64,000 bases of DNA, taken from positions 61,475 through 125,474 of the forward strand of contig JAPOXW010000029.1 in assembly GCA_026706895.1 (NCBI GenBank). The letters are read 5' to 3'. The notes below the pieces were generated by a model. That model was not told where the DNA came from. It saw nothing but the letters and a program-made list of their open reading frames with translations, and did no database searches. This document shows, one piece after another, positions 38,054 to 46,004 of the stretch (positions are counted from its first letter, which is position 1; each line of letters starts with the position of its first letter). A program made the translations under genes and the position numbers. The stretch is from Gammaproteobacteria bacterium. Its GTDB lineage: Bacteria > Pseudomonadota > Gammaproteobacteria > Poriferisulfidales > Poriferisulfidaceae.

Positions 38054-39459
38054 GCCAGGTACTCCCGCACGTCGACGAAATGCCCGGCGCAGGCGGCCGC
38101 CGCGGCCATCGCCGGGCTGACCAGGTGAGTGCGTCCGCCCTCGCCCTGGCGGCCCTCGAAGTTCCGGTTGGAGGTGGCGGCGCAGCGCTCGCCGGGCTCC
38201 AGCCGGTCAGCGTTCATGGCCAGGCACATCGAACAGCCCGGTTCCCGCCATTCGAAACCGGCCTCGGTAAAGATCCGGTCCAACCCTTCCGATTCGGCCT
38301 GCGCCTTGACCCGCCCGGAGCCGGGGACGACCAGGGCCTGGCGGATATTGTCCGCGCAGTGCCGCCCGCGGACTACCGCGGCGGCTTCGCGCAGGTCCTC
38401 GATGCGGGCGTTGGTGCAGGAACCGATAAAAATCCGGTCCAGTTCAAGGCCGGTGACCGTCTCGCCGCCTTCCAGGCCCATGTAGTTCAGTGCGGCCTTC
38501 ATGTCGTCGGCACGCACAGAGTCTTCCGCCTCGTCGGGGCGGGGCACGGCCGCATCGACCGGCACGACCATCTCCGGCGACGTGCCCCAGGTCACCTGGG
38601 GAGCCAACTCGCCGGCCTGCAGCACCACGGCACGCTCGAACACGGCATCGCCGTCGGAGCGCAGTTCGCGCCACCGCCGCTCGGCCTCTTCCCAGACGGC
38701 GCCTTCGGGCGCATAGGTCCGCCCGCGGACGTATTCGAGGGTGACGTCGTCGACCGCGACCAGCCCGGAACGCGCGCCGGCCTCGATCGCCATGTTGCAC
38801 AGGGTCATGCGGGCCTCCATGCTCATGGCTTCCACCGCCTGCCCGGCGAATTCGATCGCGCAGCCGGTGCCGCCCGCCGCGCCGATGCTCCCGATCAGGG
38901 CGAGCGCCAGGTCCTTGGCGCCGACGCCGGGCGCGGCGCGGCCCTCGAGGCGCACCAGCATGTTGGCCGGCTTGCGCACCGGCAGGCACTGGGTGGCCAG
39001 GACGTGCTCCACCTGCGAGGTGCCGATGCCGAACGCCAGCGTTGCCAGCGCGCCGTGCGTAGAGGTGTGCGAGTCGCCGCAGACGACGGTCATGCCGGGC
39101 AGGGTGATGCCCTGCTCCGGGCCGATCACGTGCACGATGCCCTGGCGCGGGTCCCCCATCGGGAATTCCAGCAGGCCGTACTCGGCGCAGTTGGCGTCCA
39201 GGACCTCGACCTGGTGGCGCGAGACCGCATCGGGAATCTCCTCGAGATCCGGCTCGGTCGGGACGTTATGGTCGGCCACCGCGACGATGCTGTCGGGCCG
39301 CCAGGGCGCACGGCCGGCCAGGCGCAGGCCCTCGAAGGCCTGCGGCGAAGTCACTTCGTGGACCAGCTGGCAGTCGATGTACAGCAGGGTGGTGCCGTCT
39401 TCGGCCGTCTGCACCGCGTGCTCGTCCCAAAGTTTGTCGTACAGGGTACGCCCGGACAT
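38050..39459 (-). CDS. leuC: 3-isopropylmalate dehydratase large subunit
   Basis: LeuC carries the 4Fe-4S cluster of isopropylmalate isomerase. From ATG 39459 the 469-residue protein begins [16 protein letters not shown]. It has [16 protein letters not shown], the cluster cysteines in [13 protein letters not shown] and [10 protein letters not shown], and GYLEYV-like [11 protein letters not shown]. The ATG suits the family better than a longer in-frame start 54 bp upstream. It is the first gene of leuCDB-asd; leuA is not in the window. Confidence 0.96.
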   Translation of the reverse strand: MSGRTLYDKLWDEHAVQTAEDGTTLLYIDCQLVHEVTSPQAFEGLRLAGRAPWRPDSIVAVADHNVPTEPDLEEIPDAVSRHQVEVLDANCAEYGLLEFPMGDPRQGIVHVIGPEQGITLPGMTVVCGDSHTSTHGALATLAFGIGTSQVEHVLATQCLPVRKPANMLVRLEGRAAPGVGAKDLALALIGSIGAAGGTGCAIEFAGQAVEAMSMEARMTLCNMAIEAGARSGLVAVDDVTLEYVRGRTYAPEGAVWEEAERRWRELRSDGDAVFERAVVLQAGELAPQVTWGTSPEMVVPVDAAVPRPDEAEDSVRADDMKAALNYMGLEGGETVTGLELDRIFIGSCTNARIEDLREAAAVVRGRHCADNIRQALVVPGSGRVKAQAESEGLDRIFTEAGFEWREPGCSMCLAMNADRLEPGERCAATSNRNFEGRQGEGGRTHLVSPAMAAAAACAGHFVDVREYLA

Positions 39460-39493
39460 GATCGTTTTTTCGTTGAATGCTTGGTGTATGGCA

Positions 39494-39499
39494 ATTATA
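39494..39499 (-). promoter_or_regulatory. Candidate -10 box of the leuCDB operon
   Basis: A TATAAT hexamer on the minus strand lies about 35 bp before leuC. No consensus -35 is apparent 17 bp further upstream, so this is tentative. Confidence 0.35.
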
Positions 39500-39638
39500 G
39501 GTGACCAAGGCATTCTCCGGGATGTTTTTCGACGTGCGATGCGGCGACCCGTAGCGCCACTTCTTTCGTCATCGTTCTTTCTTGACGGGATGAATGGAGC
39601 GGCTGTCCAGGCTCTGCTGCTGCACCTCTATGAATCGT

Positions 39639-39677
39639 CTATTTGGTCGTGTTGGCGTAATCAATCGTCCAGGCCAA
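39639..39677 (-). pseudogene. Truncated RelE-type toxin remnant (12 codons)
   Basis: Overlapping the antitoxin end, a TTG opens a frame reading MAWTIDYANTTK, then TAG. This is exactly how RelE/ParE-family toxins begin (W-T-I-x-Y-x-x-T-A-K), in the overlap position typical of relBE. No RelE-like sequence is recognisable after the stop, so only the extreme 5' end survives. Confidence 0.55.
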
Positions 39678-39888
39678 GGTCTTTCTTTACGTCATCCGCC
39701 GAATGCACCCGTTCCTGTGTCTTGCGGATCCGTTCCAGCACGTCAGCGGCAAGGTAGTAATCCTCCATCTCTTCAATGCCATGCTCGATGATTTCCCGCA
39801 AGTAGTAAGCCTTGGTGCGCCCGGTTTGCGAGGCGAGGCGGTCAAGCCTCTGCTCTGTTTCCAGGGGCAGACGAATGGAAGTCGCCAT
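39661..39888 (-). CDS. relB: RelB/CopG-like antitoxin, apparently orphan
   Basis: This 75-residue protein has a ribbon-helix-helix N terminus (MATSIRLPLETEQRLDRLAS, then TGRTKAYYLREIIEHGIEEME) and a C-terminal toxin-binding tail ending in VKKDLGLDD. ATG 39888 has AGAGGTG upstream and fits the family start. A relE toxin should follow with a short overlap, but it stops after 12 codons, so this is an antitoxin without a toxin. It may still act as a DNA-binding repressor or give cross-protection. Confidence 0.82.
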   Translation of the reverse strand: MATSIRLPLETEQRLDRLASQTGRTKAYYLREIIEHGIEEMEDYYLAADVLERIRKTQERVHSADDVKKDLGLDD

Positions 39889-40033
39889 GTCACAACACCT
39901 CTTTTGAAGATTCAAAATCAACACGTGCGTTCACTATATCGCGAAATCGCCACGCAGGGTTCCGAGTACGTGTACGGGGGCTTGCGTTGGAGGGCTACGA
40001 CCACTCAAATCGTATATTGCTTTCTGAGTGGGC

Positions 40034-40705
40034 TCATGGGGTTGCGCGTAAAGTGGCCCGGGCCTCGGCCAGGCGTTCGGCGGTTCCGATATCCGACCAC
40101 AATCCGCAGTAATGCTCGCCGCTCGCCCGGCCGTCACGGATGGCGGCCTGCAGCAGAGGTGCCAGCTGGAAGCGCCCTGGCGTGCACCTCTCAAACAGGC
40201 GGGGGCGATAGAAGCCGATCCCGGCAAACGTCAAGCGTTCTCCGGGCTGTTCCTGAATGCGGCCCTCCTCGTAGTGGAAATCTCCCTCCGGGTGATGCGC
40301 GGGGTTGTCGACCAGGACCAGGTGCGCGTCGTCGCTGTCGGCCAGTGGTGGGGTGGCAAATCGGTAGTCGGTACAGACGTCGGCGTTGACGACCCAGAAC
40401 GGGTTCGGTCCCAATAGCGGAAGCGCCTGGCGGATGCCCCCGCCGGTCTCCAGCGGGGGAGAGGGTTCGGGAGAGTAGCGGATGCGGACGCTGAACTCCT
40501 TGCCGTCTCCCAGGGCATCGCGGATCTGTTCCCCGAGGTGCGACAGGTTGATGACGATGTCTTTGGTCCCGACTTTGCGCAGGGCTCGGAGATGGCGTAC
40601 GATCAGGGGTTCGCCGGCGACCTCCAGAAGGGCTTTTGGCATGGTGTCGCTCAACGGGCGCATGCGTTCCCCGCGTCCGGCCGACAGGATCATGGCCGAG
40701 GGCAT
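40034..40705 (-). CDS. murU: N-acetylmuramate 1-phosphate uridylyltransferase
   Basis: MurU forms UDP-MurNAc from MurNAc 1-phosphate in the Pseudomonas-type peptidoglycan recycling route that bypasses de novo synthesis and gives fosfomycin resistance. The 223-residue nucleotidyltransferase has MILSAGRGERMRPLSDTMPKAL, VNADVCTDY and the C-terminal WSDIGTAERLAEA. It starts 1 bp after amgK, which makes the substrate, so the pair is probably one transcript. Confidence 0.92.
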   Translation of the reverse strand: MPSAMILSAGRGERMRPLSDTMPKALLEVAGEPLIVRHLRALRKVGTKDIVINLSHLGEQIRDALGDGKEFSVRIRYSPEPSPPLETGGGIRQALPLLGPNPFWVVNADVCTDYRFATPPLADSDDAHLVLVDNPAHHPEGDFHYEEGRIQEQPGERLTFAGIGFYRPRLFERCTPGRFQLAPLLQAAIRDGRASGEHYCGLWSDIGTAERLAEARATLRATP

Positions 40706-40706
40706 G

Positions 40707-41681
40707 TCAGGGCTCCGGCAGCCGCGCCACTAGATCCGCCAAGGGTTGCAGTGGCGGATGCTTGGCGCAGACGTCTTGGACATAGCGCAGCACGCGCGGC
40801 ACGTCATCCAAGAAGGAAGGCTTGCCGTCCCGATGGCACAGCCGGGCGAAGATGCCGACCGCCTTCAGGTGGCGCTGCACCCCCATCCAGTCGAACCAGT
40901 CCATGAAACGTTCGGAATCCACGCCCTCATCAAGAATCCCCTGTTGAATGGCGCGTTGGCGGTACTGTTCCGCCCAGCCGCGGACCCGCTCATCGGGCCA
41001 GGCGATGTAGCAGTCCCGGAGCAGGGAGACCAGGTCGTAAGTCACCGGCCCCCACATCGCGTCCTGATGGTCGATGATGCCGGGGTTGGGCTCGGCCACC
41101 ATCAGGTTTCGGGAGTGGTAGTCGCGGTGGACCGCCACGCACGGCTGCTCCAAGGCGCAGTTGACCAGCAGTTGCCAGGCCGTCTCGATCATGAGTTGAT
41201 CCTCGCGGCTCAATGCCCAGCCGAGGTGGCGGCCAAGATACCAGTCGGTGAACCGGTCGAGTTCCAGGCGCAATTGTTTCGCATCGTACGGTGGCAACGG
41301 TCCTTGCGGCAGGGTCTGGATGAGCAGCAGGGCGTCGAGGGCGTCGCCGTACAGCGAATCCGCCGACTCTTCGTCCAGGCTCGACAGGTATTGCGTGTCT
41401 CCCAGGTCTTCGAGCAACAGGAACCCGTCAGTCTCGTTTTCCACCTGGATGTCCGGAACGTGCACGCCTGCTTTCTGCAGGTGCGCGTTGACCGCGAGGA
41501 AAGTTTGCAGGGGCTCGTTCTCAGGTGGAGCATCCATTGCGATCCAGGTGCGATCCGCTCCGTGCACGCGGAAGTAGCGTCGGAAACTGGCATCGCCCGC
41601 CACTTGGCGCAATTCCAACTCCGCATCCTGCAGGGTCTGGCGCACCCAGTCCCGCAAGTGTTCCTGTCTTGGATCTTCCAT
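40707..41681 (-). CDS. amgK: N-acetylmuramate/N-acetylglucosamine kinase
   Basis: AmgK phosphorylates the anomeric position of MurNAc/GlcNAc in peptidoglycan recycling. The 324-residue protein has the aminoglycoside-phosphotransferase fold: GDASFRRYFRV, FLLLEDLGDTQYL, the catalytic loop VAVHRDYHSRNLM and the metal-binding PGIIDHQDAMWGPVTYDL. Immediate linkage to murU gives the specific function. Confidence 0.92.
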   Translation of the reverse strand: MEDPRQEHLRDWVRQTLQDAELELRQVAGDASFRRYFRVHGADRTWIAMDAPPENEPLQTFLAVNAHLQKAGVHVPDIQVENETDGFLLLEDLGDTQYLSSLDEESADSLYGDALDALLLIQTLPQGPLPPYDAKQLRLELDRFTDWYLGRHLGWALSREDQLMIETAWQLLVNCALEQPCVAVHRDYHSRNLMVAEPNPGIIDHQDAMWGPVTYDLVSLLRDCYIAWPDERVRGWAEQYRQRAIQQGILDEGVDSERFMDWFDWMGVQRHLKAVGIFARLCHRDGKPSFLDDVPRVLRYVQDVCAKHPPLQPLADLVARLPEP

Positions 41682-41870
41682 GTCCGGGGCTAGGGGAACG
41701 GCAAAGGCATCGACTTCAAGCTTCAGTTGTGGTGCGAGTCAAAATCCAGGCATGGCCGCAAGCGGATTTGCCGCTACCGGGGATTACCGATACAAGTGAC
41801 GCTTGGGAACAAGCATCACGACCGCTTGGCATCCCCATGATAAGGCTTTTACCGATTTCCCGCATGCCAC

Positions 41871-41912
41871 TTGACTTACCCAAATAAGGTACTATTATAC
41901 CTAATATGGGTA
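41871..41912 (+). promoter_or_regulatory. Promoter and 36-bp imperfect inverted-repeat operator of the MNT-HEPN pair
   Basis: TTGACT (41871-41876) and TATTAT (41893-41898) form a promoter with 16-bp spacing. A long palindrome covers it: the 15-bp left arm at 41877-41891 matches the complement of the right arm at 41898-41912 at 13 of 15 positions, around CTATTA. The right arm runs over the ATG at 41906, so transcription would begin at about the start codon. The encoded HTH protein is the obvious repressor. Confidence 0.6.
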
Positions 41913-42568
41913 TCGAAACATCCGCATTATTGCCACGCCCGACCCGCCACAAGGCGGATGCGGTGCATCGCATCGAGCCGGTCGGACTCGCTGATGCGCT
42001 GTTCACCACGACCCAGCAGAGGGTTCTTGGCCTGCTTTTCGGGCAACCAGAACGCAGTTTTTACACCAAGGAGTTGATTCGGTTGGCGAGCTCCGGTTCC
42101 GGAGCCGTACAGCGCGAATTGAGGTGTTTGGCCTCCAGTGGTCTGATCCGAATGACCCGGATCGGAAGGCAGGTGCACTACCAGGCCAACCCCGACAGCC
42201 CCGTGTACCGTGAACTGGTAGAAATCATGCGAAAGACGGTTGCGCTGACAGAACCGATTCGACGGGTACTGGACCCGCTTGCCGGCCGCATAAATCTGGC
42301 CATGGTTTTTGGTTCCGTTGCGCGAGGCACGGATACGGCGGACAGCGACATTGACTTGCTGGTTGTCTCCGACGACTTGATGTGGCAAGAACTTTATGTT
42401 GCACTTCAACCGATTGAGGCGCGATTGGATCGCGAGATCAGCCCGGCACTCTATACGGTGCAGGAATTCAACGCCAACCGGGCGTCCGGAAATCCATTCT
42501 TGTCGCGTGTGCTTGCCCGAGAACACCTGGTTCTTGTGGGAGAGGAAGATGGCGCACTCGCAGCTTGA
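41906..42568 (+). CDS. MNT-type nucleotidyltransferase antitoxin fused to a winged-helix domain
   Basis: The 220-residue protein has an N-terminal winged helix (about 31-85: LADALFTTTQQRVLGLLF, then FYTKELIRLASSGSGAVQRE). A C-terminal minimal nucleotidyltransferase domain follows with GSVARGTDTADSDIDLLVV, the GSxAR and DxD residues of the MNT family. MNT proteins act as antitoxins of HEPN RNases, by AMPylation in the characterised cases; the fused HTH should make this one an autorepressor. A GTG 19 codons in (AAGG upstream) is a second possible start. It overlaps the HEPN gene by 20 bp. Confidence 0.8.
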   Translation: MGIETSALLPRPTRHKADAVHRIEPVGLADALFTTTQQRVLGLLFGQPERSFYTKELIRLASSGSGAVQRELRCLASSGLIRMTRIGRQVHYQANPDSPVYRELVEIMRKTVALTEPIRRVLDPLAGRINLAMVFGSVARGTDTADSDIDLLVVSDDLMWQELYVALQPIEARLDREISPALYTVQEFNANRASGNPFLSRVLAREHLVLVGEEDGALAA

Positions 42569-42971
42569 CAACCTGGTGCGCATCAACCAGCTCAGGGCGG
42601 AAGAAGCGACCGAAGAGGAAATCCAGGGAATGTTGCGTTCGGGTCAGCGCAGCCTCGAGGATGCCCGGCGGAAGGAGTTAAGTTTGGTGAGCCGTTTTAT
42701 TCTTGGCTACAGTGCGGCACATTCGTTTGCGCTTGCAGCTTTGAGAATGCATGGCTATCGTTCTGATTCGCGCTACTTGGTTTTCCAATGCTTGCAGCAC
42801 ACCGTCGACTTGCCGGCAGAGCAGTGGCGAATATTCAACACCGCCCACCGCAAACGGAATTTGGCCGAGTATGCAGGCATCACGGATGTGGATGAATCGT
42901 TCTTTCGCGAATTGATCGAAGTGACGCAAGAAGTCGCTGCGCGCGTGGACAACCTGATCTCGAAACGGTGA
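42549..42971 (+). CDS. HEPN-domain toxin (partner of MNT)
   Basis: This 140-residue, all-helical protein starts at ATG 42549 with AGAGGAAG upstream. It contains LEDARRKELSLVSRFILGYSAAHSFALAALR. Near the end, AHRKRNLAEYAG is close to the HEPN RNase motif (R-x4-6-H), but the usual histidine is not in the standard place (RNLAEY). It is either a variant active site or a non-catalytic member. The overlap with the MNT gene marks a two-gene toxin-antitoxin module. Confidence 0.78.
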   Translation: MAHSQLDNLVRINQLRAEEATEEEIQGMLRSGQRSLEDARRKELSLVSRFILGYSAAHSFALAALRMHGYRSDSRYLVFQCLQHTVDLPAEQWRIFNTAHRKRNLAEYAGITDVDESFFRELIEVTQEVAARVDNLISKR

Positions 42972-43041
42972 GGGGCCTAACCAAACGGTTCCTGGGAAAA
43001 GCCGGGCCCTGCCGGGGAGCGCTTTCTTCTGCAGGCAGTCG

Positions 43042-43338
43042 CTACCCGGTGAGCTGCGGCTGATATCGTTCGACGTTGATCCGGTCTTCGCCCTTGCGGG
43101 CCTGGGCAAGGTTCCAGGCCGTTTGCCGGCGCAGCCAGAACTCGGCACTGGACCAGCCTGCCTTCTCCAGGCGAATGGCCATCTCTGGAGAAATGGCCGC
43201 GTGGCCGTTGAGGACTCGTGAGAGGGTGTGGCGGGCAACGCCCAGGATCCGTGCCGCCCCGGCCACGCTCAAACCGAGCGGTTCCAGGCAGTTCTCCCGG
43301 ATGCTGCGTCCCGGATGCGGTGGGTTGCTCATTGCCAT
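43042..43338 (-). CDS. higA: HigA-family antitoxin
   Basis: This 98-residue Xre-type helix-turn-helix protein has the HigA signature: [49 protein letters not shown] and [13 protein letters not shown]. An AGGAG precedes the ATG. It follows higB by 13 bp, the reversed toxin-first order typical of higBA, and should repress the higB promoter. Confidence 0.93.
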   Translation of the reverse strand: MAMSNPPHPGRSIRENCLEPLGLSVAGAARILGVARHTLSRVLNGHAAISPEMAIRLEKAGWSSAEFWLRRQTAWNLAQARKGEDRINVERYQPQLTG

Positions 43339-43351
43339 GTTGCTACTCCTG

Positions 43352-43630
43352 CTAGTGGTAGTCGATCAGGTCAACGTCGTAGGCCTCGCCGTCGTCGAAG
43401 CGGAAAACCATCCGCCAGTTGCTGGAAACCGAGATGCTCCAGAACCCTTTCAGATCGCCTTTCAAAGGGTGAAGGCGATAGCCGGGCAAGTCAAGATCCG
43501 AAGGCTTGCGGGCCTCGTCGAGATCTGCCAACGCGAGTGCGACACGACCTGCTAGGTCGGAACCTACTCGGCTTGAATCGCCGCGTTCGTACATTCGCCT
43601 TAGGCCGCGGTGACGAAAACTTCGAACCAT
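43352..43630 (-). CDS. higB: HigB-family RelE-like toxin
   Basis: This 92-residue RelE-superfamily mRNA interferase begins [18 protein letters not shown] and has [19 protein letters not shown], then [23 protein letters not shown]. HigB toxins cut mRNA on the ribosome. ATG 43630 gives the family N terminus. The predicted promoter -10 ends only 6 bp upstream, so the transcript may be leaderless. Confidence 0.92.
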   Translation of the reverse strand: MVRSFRHRGLRRMYERGDSSRVGSDLAGRVALALADLDEARKPSDLDLPGYRLHPLKGDLKGFWSISVSSNWRMVFRFDDGEAYDVDLIDYH

Positions 43631-43635
43631 AATAG

Positions 43636-43664
43636 AGTGTATCGCATAGCGGTACACCTGTCAA
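43636..43664 (-). promoter_or_regulatory. higBA promoter with overlapping palindromic operator
   Basis: Minus-strand TTGACA (43659-43664) and TACACT (43636-43641) are separated by exactly 17 bp. A GTGTA-x-CGC / GCG-x-TACAC palindrome (43637-43657, one mismatch per arm) lies across spacer and -10, a natural HigA site. Confidence 0.6.
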
Positions 43665-43716
43665 GTCTGGTGGTGCGGTCTGTCTGTTTGTTTGCAGAGA
43701 TCCCCGACACATCAGT

Positions 43717-43722
43717 TACAAT
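43717..43722 (+). promoter_or_regulatory. Candidate -10 box for rpmF-plsX-fabH
   Basis: TACAAT lies 51 bp upstream of rpmF in the region diverging from higBA; a TTTGCA (43691-43696) is the best -35 but the spacing is long (20 bp). Confidence 0.3.
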
Positions 43723-43773
43723 ACGCCGCCCTACGATGCCCACAGCGTCGCCGCATTTTTTGAGGAAGTCCGG

Positions 43774-43980
43774 ATGGCCGTCCAGAAAAGCAAAAAAAGC
43801 CGCTCCAAGCGCGATATGCGCCGCTCGCACCATGCGCTGAAGGGCGCCACGGTGTCGGAGGACCCGGCCACGGGCACCCGTCACCGCCGCCACCATATCG
43901 CCGCCGACGGCTATTACCGGGGCCGCAAGGTTCTCGAAGTCAAGCAGCCGAAACAGGATCCGGCCGAAACGGAAGCCTGA
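43774..43980 (+). CDS. rpmF: 50S ribosomal protein L32
   Basis: This 68-residue L32 begins [20 protein letters not shown] and has the [21 protein letters not shown] segment of zinc-free L32 proteins. It leads the plsX-fabH group. The DUF177 (yceD) gene normally just upstream is absent; higBA occupies that position. Confidence 0.96.
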   Translation: MAVQKSKKSRSKRDMRRSHHALKGATVSEDPATGTRHRRHHIAADGYYRGRKVLEVKQPKQDPAETEA

Positions 43981-44015
43981 CCGGGATTCCGCCTCCGCCG
44001 CCGAGCGGACCCTCC

Positions 44016-45056
44016 ATGACTGATTCCGTCACCATCGCGCTGGATGTGATGGGCGGCGACCATGGCGCGGACAGCGTCTTGCCGGCCGCCGTCTCCCGAC
44101 TCCAGGCCGATCCAACGCTGCGCTTGATCCTGGTCGGCGACGAATCCTTGATTCGCGAACGGCTGAAGGGACTGGAGCCTTTACCCGAAGACCGCATGGT
44201 CGTGCACCATGCCTCGGAACAGATCGAGATGGGCGAACCCCCGATGCAGGCCCTGCGCGGGAAGCCGGATTCGTCGATGCGGGTCGGCCTCAACCTGCTG
44301 CGCGACGGGGAGGCGCAGGCGTTCGTGAGTGCGGGCAATACCGGTGCCCTGGTGGCGCTGTCGCATTTCGTGGTGCGGATGCTGCCGGGGATCGACCGGC
44401 CGGCCATCCAGTCGACGGTGCCGGCCCTGAACGGCCACACGCACGTGCTGGACCTGGGCGGCAACGTGGACTCCCGTGCCGAACACCTCCTGCAATTCGC
44501 CGTGATGGGTTCCGTGCTGGCCCAGGAGCTCGACGACAATCCCCGCCCCCGGGTCGGCCTGCTCAATGTCGGCGAGGAGAACATCAAGGGCAACCGGCAG
44601 GTGCAGGCGGCGGATGTCCTGCTGCGCGAGAGCCGGCTCAACTACATCGGCTTCATCGAAGGCGACGATATCTATTGCGGCGATGTCGACGTGGTGGTGT
44701 GCGACGGTTTCGTCGGCAACATTTCGCTCAAGACCACCGAAGGCGTGGCCCGGATGCTGATCACGTTCCTCAAGGAGGAATTCAAGCGCAATCTCTACCG
44801 CCGTTCGGCCATGGCCCTGTCCGCCCCGATCCTCAAGGGGTTCCGTAGCCTGTTCGACCCCCGCCGCTATAATGGAGCCAGCCTGCTTGGCCTCCGCCAC
44901 GTGGTCATCAAAAGCCACGGCAGTGCCGATGCGTTCGCTTTCGAACAGGCCATCATCCGCGCACAGCAGGAGGCGCGCCGAGACCTGCCGATGCGAATAG
45001 ACCAGAACATCGATACCCTGCTGACCGATCGGATCGAAGTGGAAGCCGGGTCATGA
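44016..45056 (+). CDS. plsX: Phosphate acyltransferase PlsX
   Basis: PlsX makes acyl-phosphate from acyl-ACP for phospholipid synthesis. The 346-residue protein has IALDVMGGDHGADSVLPAAV, GNTGALVALSHF, VGLLNVGEENIKGN and the VVVCDGFVGNISLKTTEGVA block. It overlaps fabH as ATGA. Confidence 0.96.
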   Translation: MTDSVTIALDVMGGDHGADSVLPAAVSRLQADPTLRLILVGDESLIRERLKGLEPLPEDRMVVHHASEQIEMGEPPMQALRGKPDSSMRVGLNLLRDGEAQAFVSAGNTGALVALSHFVVRMLPGIDRPAIQSTVPALNGHTHVLDLGGNVDSRAEHLLQFAVMGSVLAQELDDNPRPRVGLLNVGEENIKGNRQVQAADVLLRESRLNYIGFIEGDDIYCGDVDVVVCDGFVGNISLKTTEGVARMLITFLKEEFKRNLYRRSAMALSAPILKGFRSLFDPRRYNGASLLGLRHVVIKSHGSADAFAFEQAIIRAQQEARRDLPMRIDQNIDTLLTDRIEVEAGS

Positions 45057-45994
45057 TTCATTCGGCCATCACCGGGACCGGCTCCTGCCTCCCCGAGCGG
45101 GTGGTGACGAACCAGGAACTGGAGGAGACGGTCGACACCACGGATCAATGGATCCGGGAACGGACCGGGATTCTCCAGCGCCACATCGCGGGCGAGAAGG
45201 AAACCACGGCCTCGATGGGTGCGAAGGCGGCCCGCGAAGCGCTGGATGCGGCGGGACTCGCGCCGGACGACGTCGACATGATCGTGCTGGCGACGACCAC
45301 CCCCGACCGGATCTTCCCCGGCACGGCCTGCCATATCCAGAGGGAACTGGGGACCCCGGTGTGTCCGGCGTTCGATGTCCAGGCAGTCTGCAGCGGGTTC
45401 ATCTACGGGCTGGATATCGCTCGGCGCTTCATCATGACCGGAGGCGGGGACACGGTGCTGGTCATCGGCTCCGAAGTGCTGTCCCGCATCGTCGACTGGA
45501 GCGACCGGAGCACCTGCGTGCTGTTCGGCGATGGCGCGGGAGCCGTGGTGCTTCAGGCGCGCGACGAGCCCGGCATCCTGTCGACCCACCTGCATGCGGA
45601 CGGACGCTACGACCACCTGCTGCAGGTGTCGCCGGAGGTGAACGGGGCCTTTATCGAGATGAAGGGCAACGAAGTCTTCCGGATGGCGGTGAACACCTTG
45701 GGGCGAATCGTGGACGAGACCCTTGAGGCCAACCAGATGGACCGGCACGAGGTCGACTGGCTGGTTCCGCACCAGGCCAATCACCGGATCATCGCGGCGA
45801 CCGCGCGCAAGCTGGACCTGCCCATGGAGCGGGTGGTGGTCACGGTCGACCGGCACGGCAACACCTCTGCCGCCTCGGTGCCGCTGGCACTGAACCAGGC
45901 CGTGCGCGACGGCCGGATCCAGCCGGGCGACGTGCTCATGCTGGAGGCTTTCGGCGGCGGTTTCACCTGGGGTTCCGCACTGATCCGATACTAG
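45053..45994 (+). CDS. fabH: Beta-ketoacyl-ACP synthase III
   Basis: FabH starts fatty acid synthesis by condensing acetyl-CoA with malonyl-ACP. The 313-residue protein has the catalytic cysteine in DVQAVCSGFIYGL, histidine in VPHQANHRI and asparagine in RHGNTSAASVPLAL, ending in EAFGGGFTWGSALIRY. fabD, fabG and acpP, which normally follow, are not here; uvrC starts 10 bp downstream. Confidence 0.97.
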   Translation: MIHSAITGTGSCLPERVVTNQELEETVDTTDQWIRERTGILQRHIAGEKETTASMGAKAAREALDAAGLAPDDVDMIVLATTTPDRIFPGTACHIQRELGTPVCPAFDVQAVCSGFIYGLDIARRFIMTGGGDTVLVIGSEVLSRIVDWSDRSTCVLFGDGAGAVVLQARDEPGILSTHLHADGRYDHLLQVSPEVNGAFIEMKGNEVFRMAVNTLGRIVDETLEANQMDRHEVDWLVPHQANHRIIAATARKLDLPMERVVVTVDRHGNTSAASVPLALNQAVRDGRIQPGDVLMLEAFGGGFTWGSALIRY

Positions 45995-46004
45995 GCTCGG
46001 TCCC

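Noticed and set aside
41716..42009. 97-aa minus-strand frame opposite the MNT promoter
   Set aside because: It overlaps the promoter/operator and the 5' end of the MNT gene on the other strand and has no recognisable domain.
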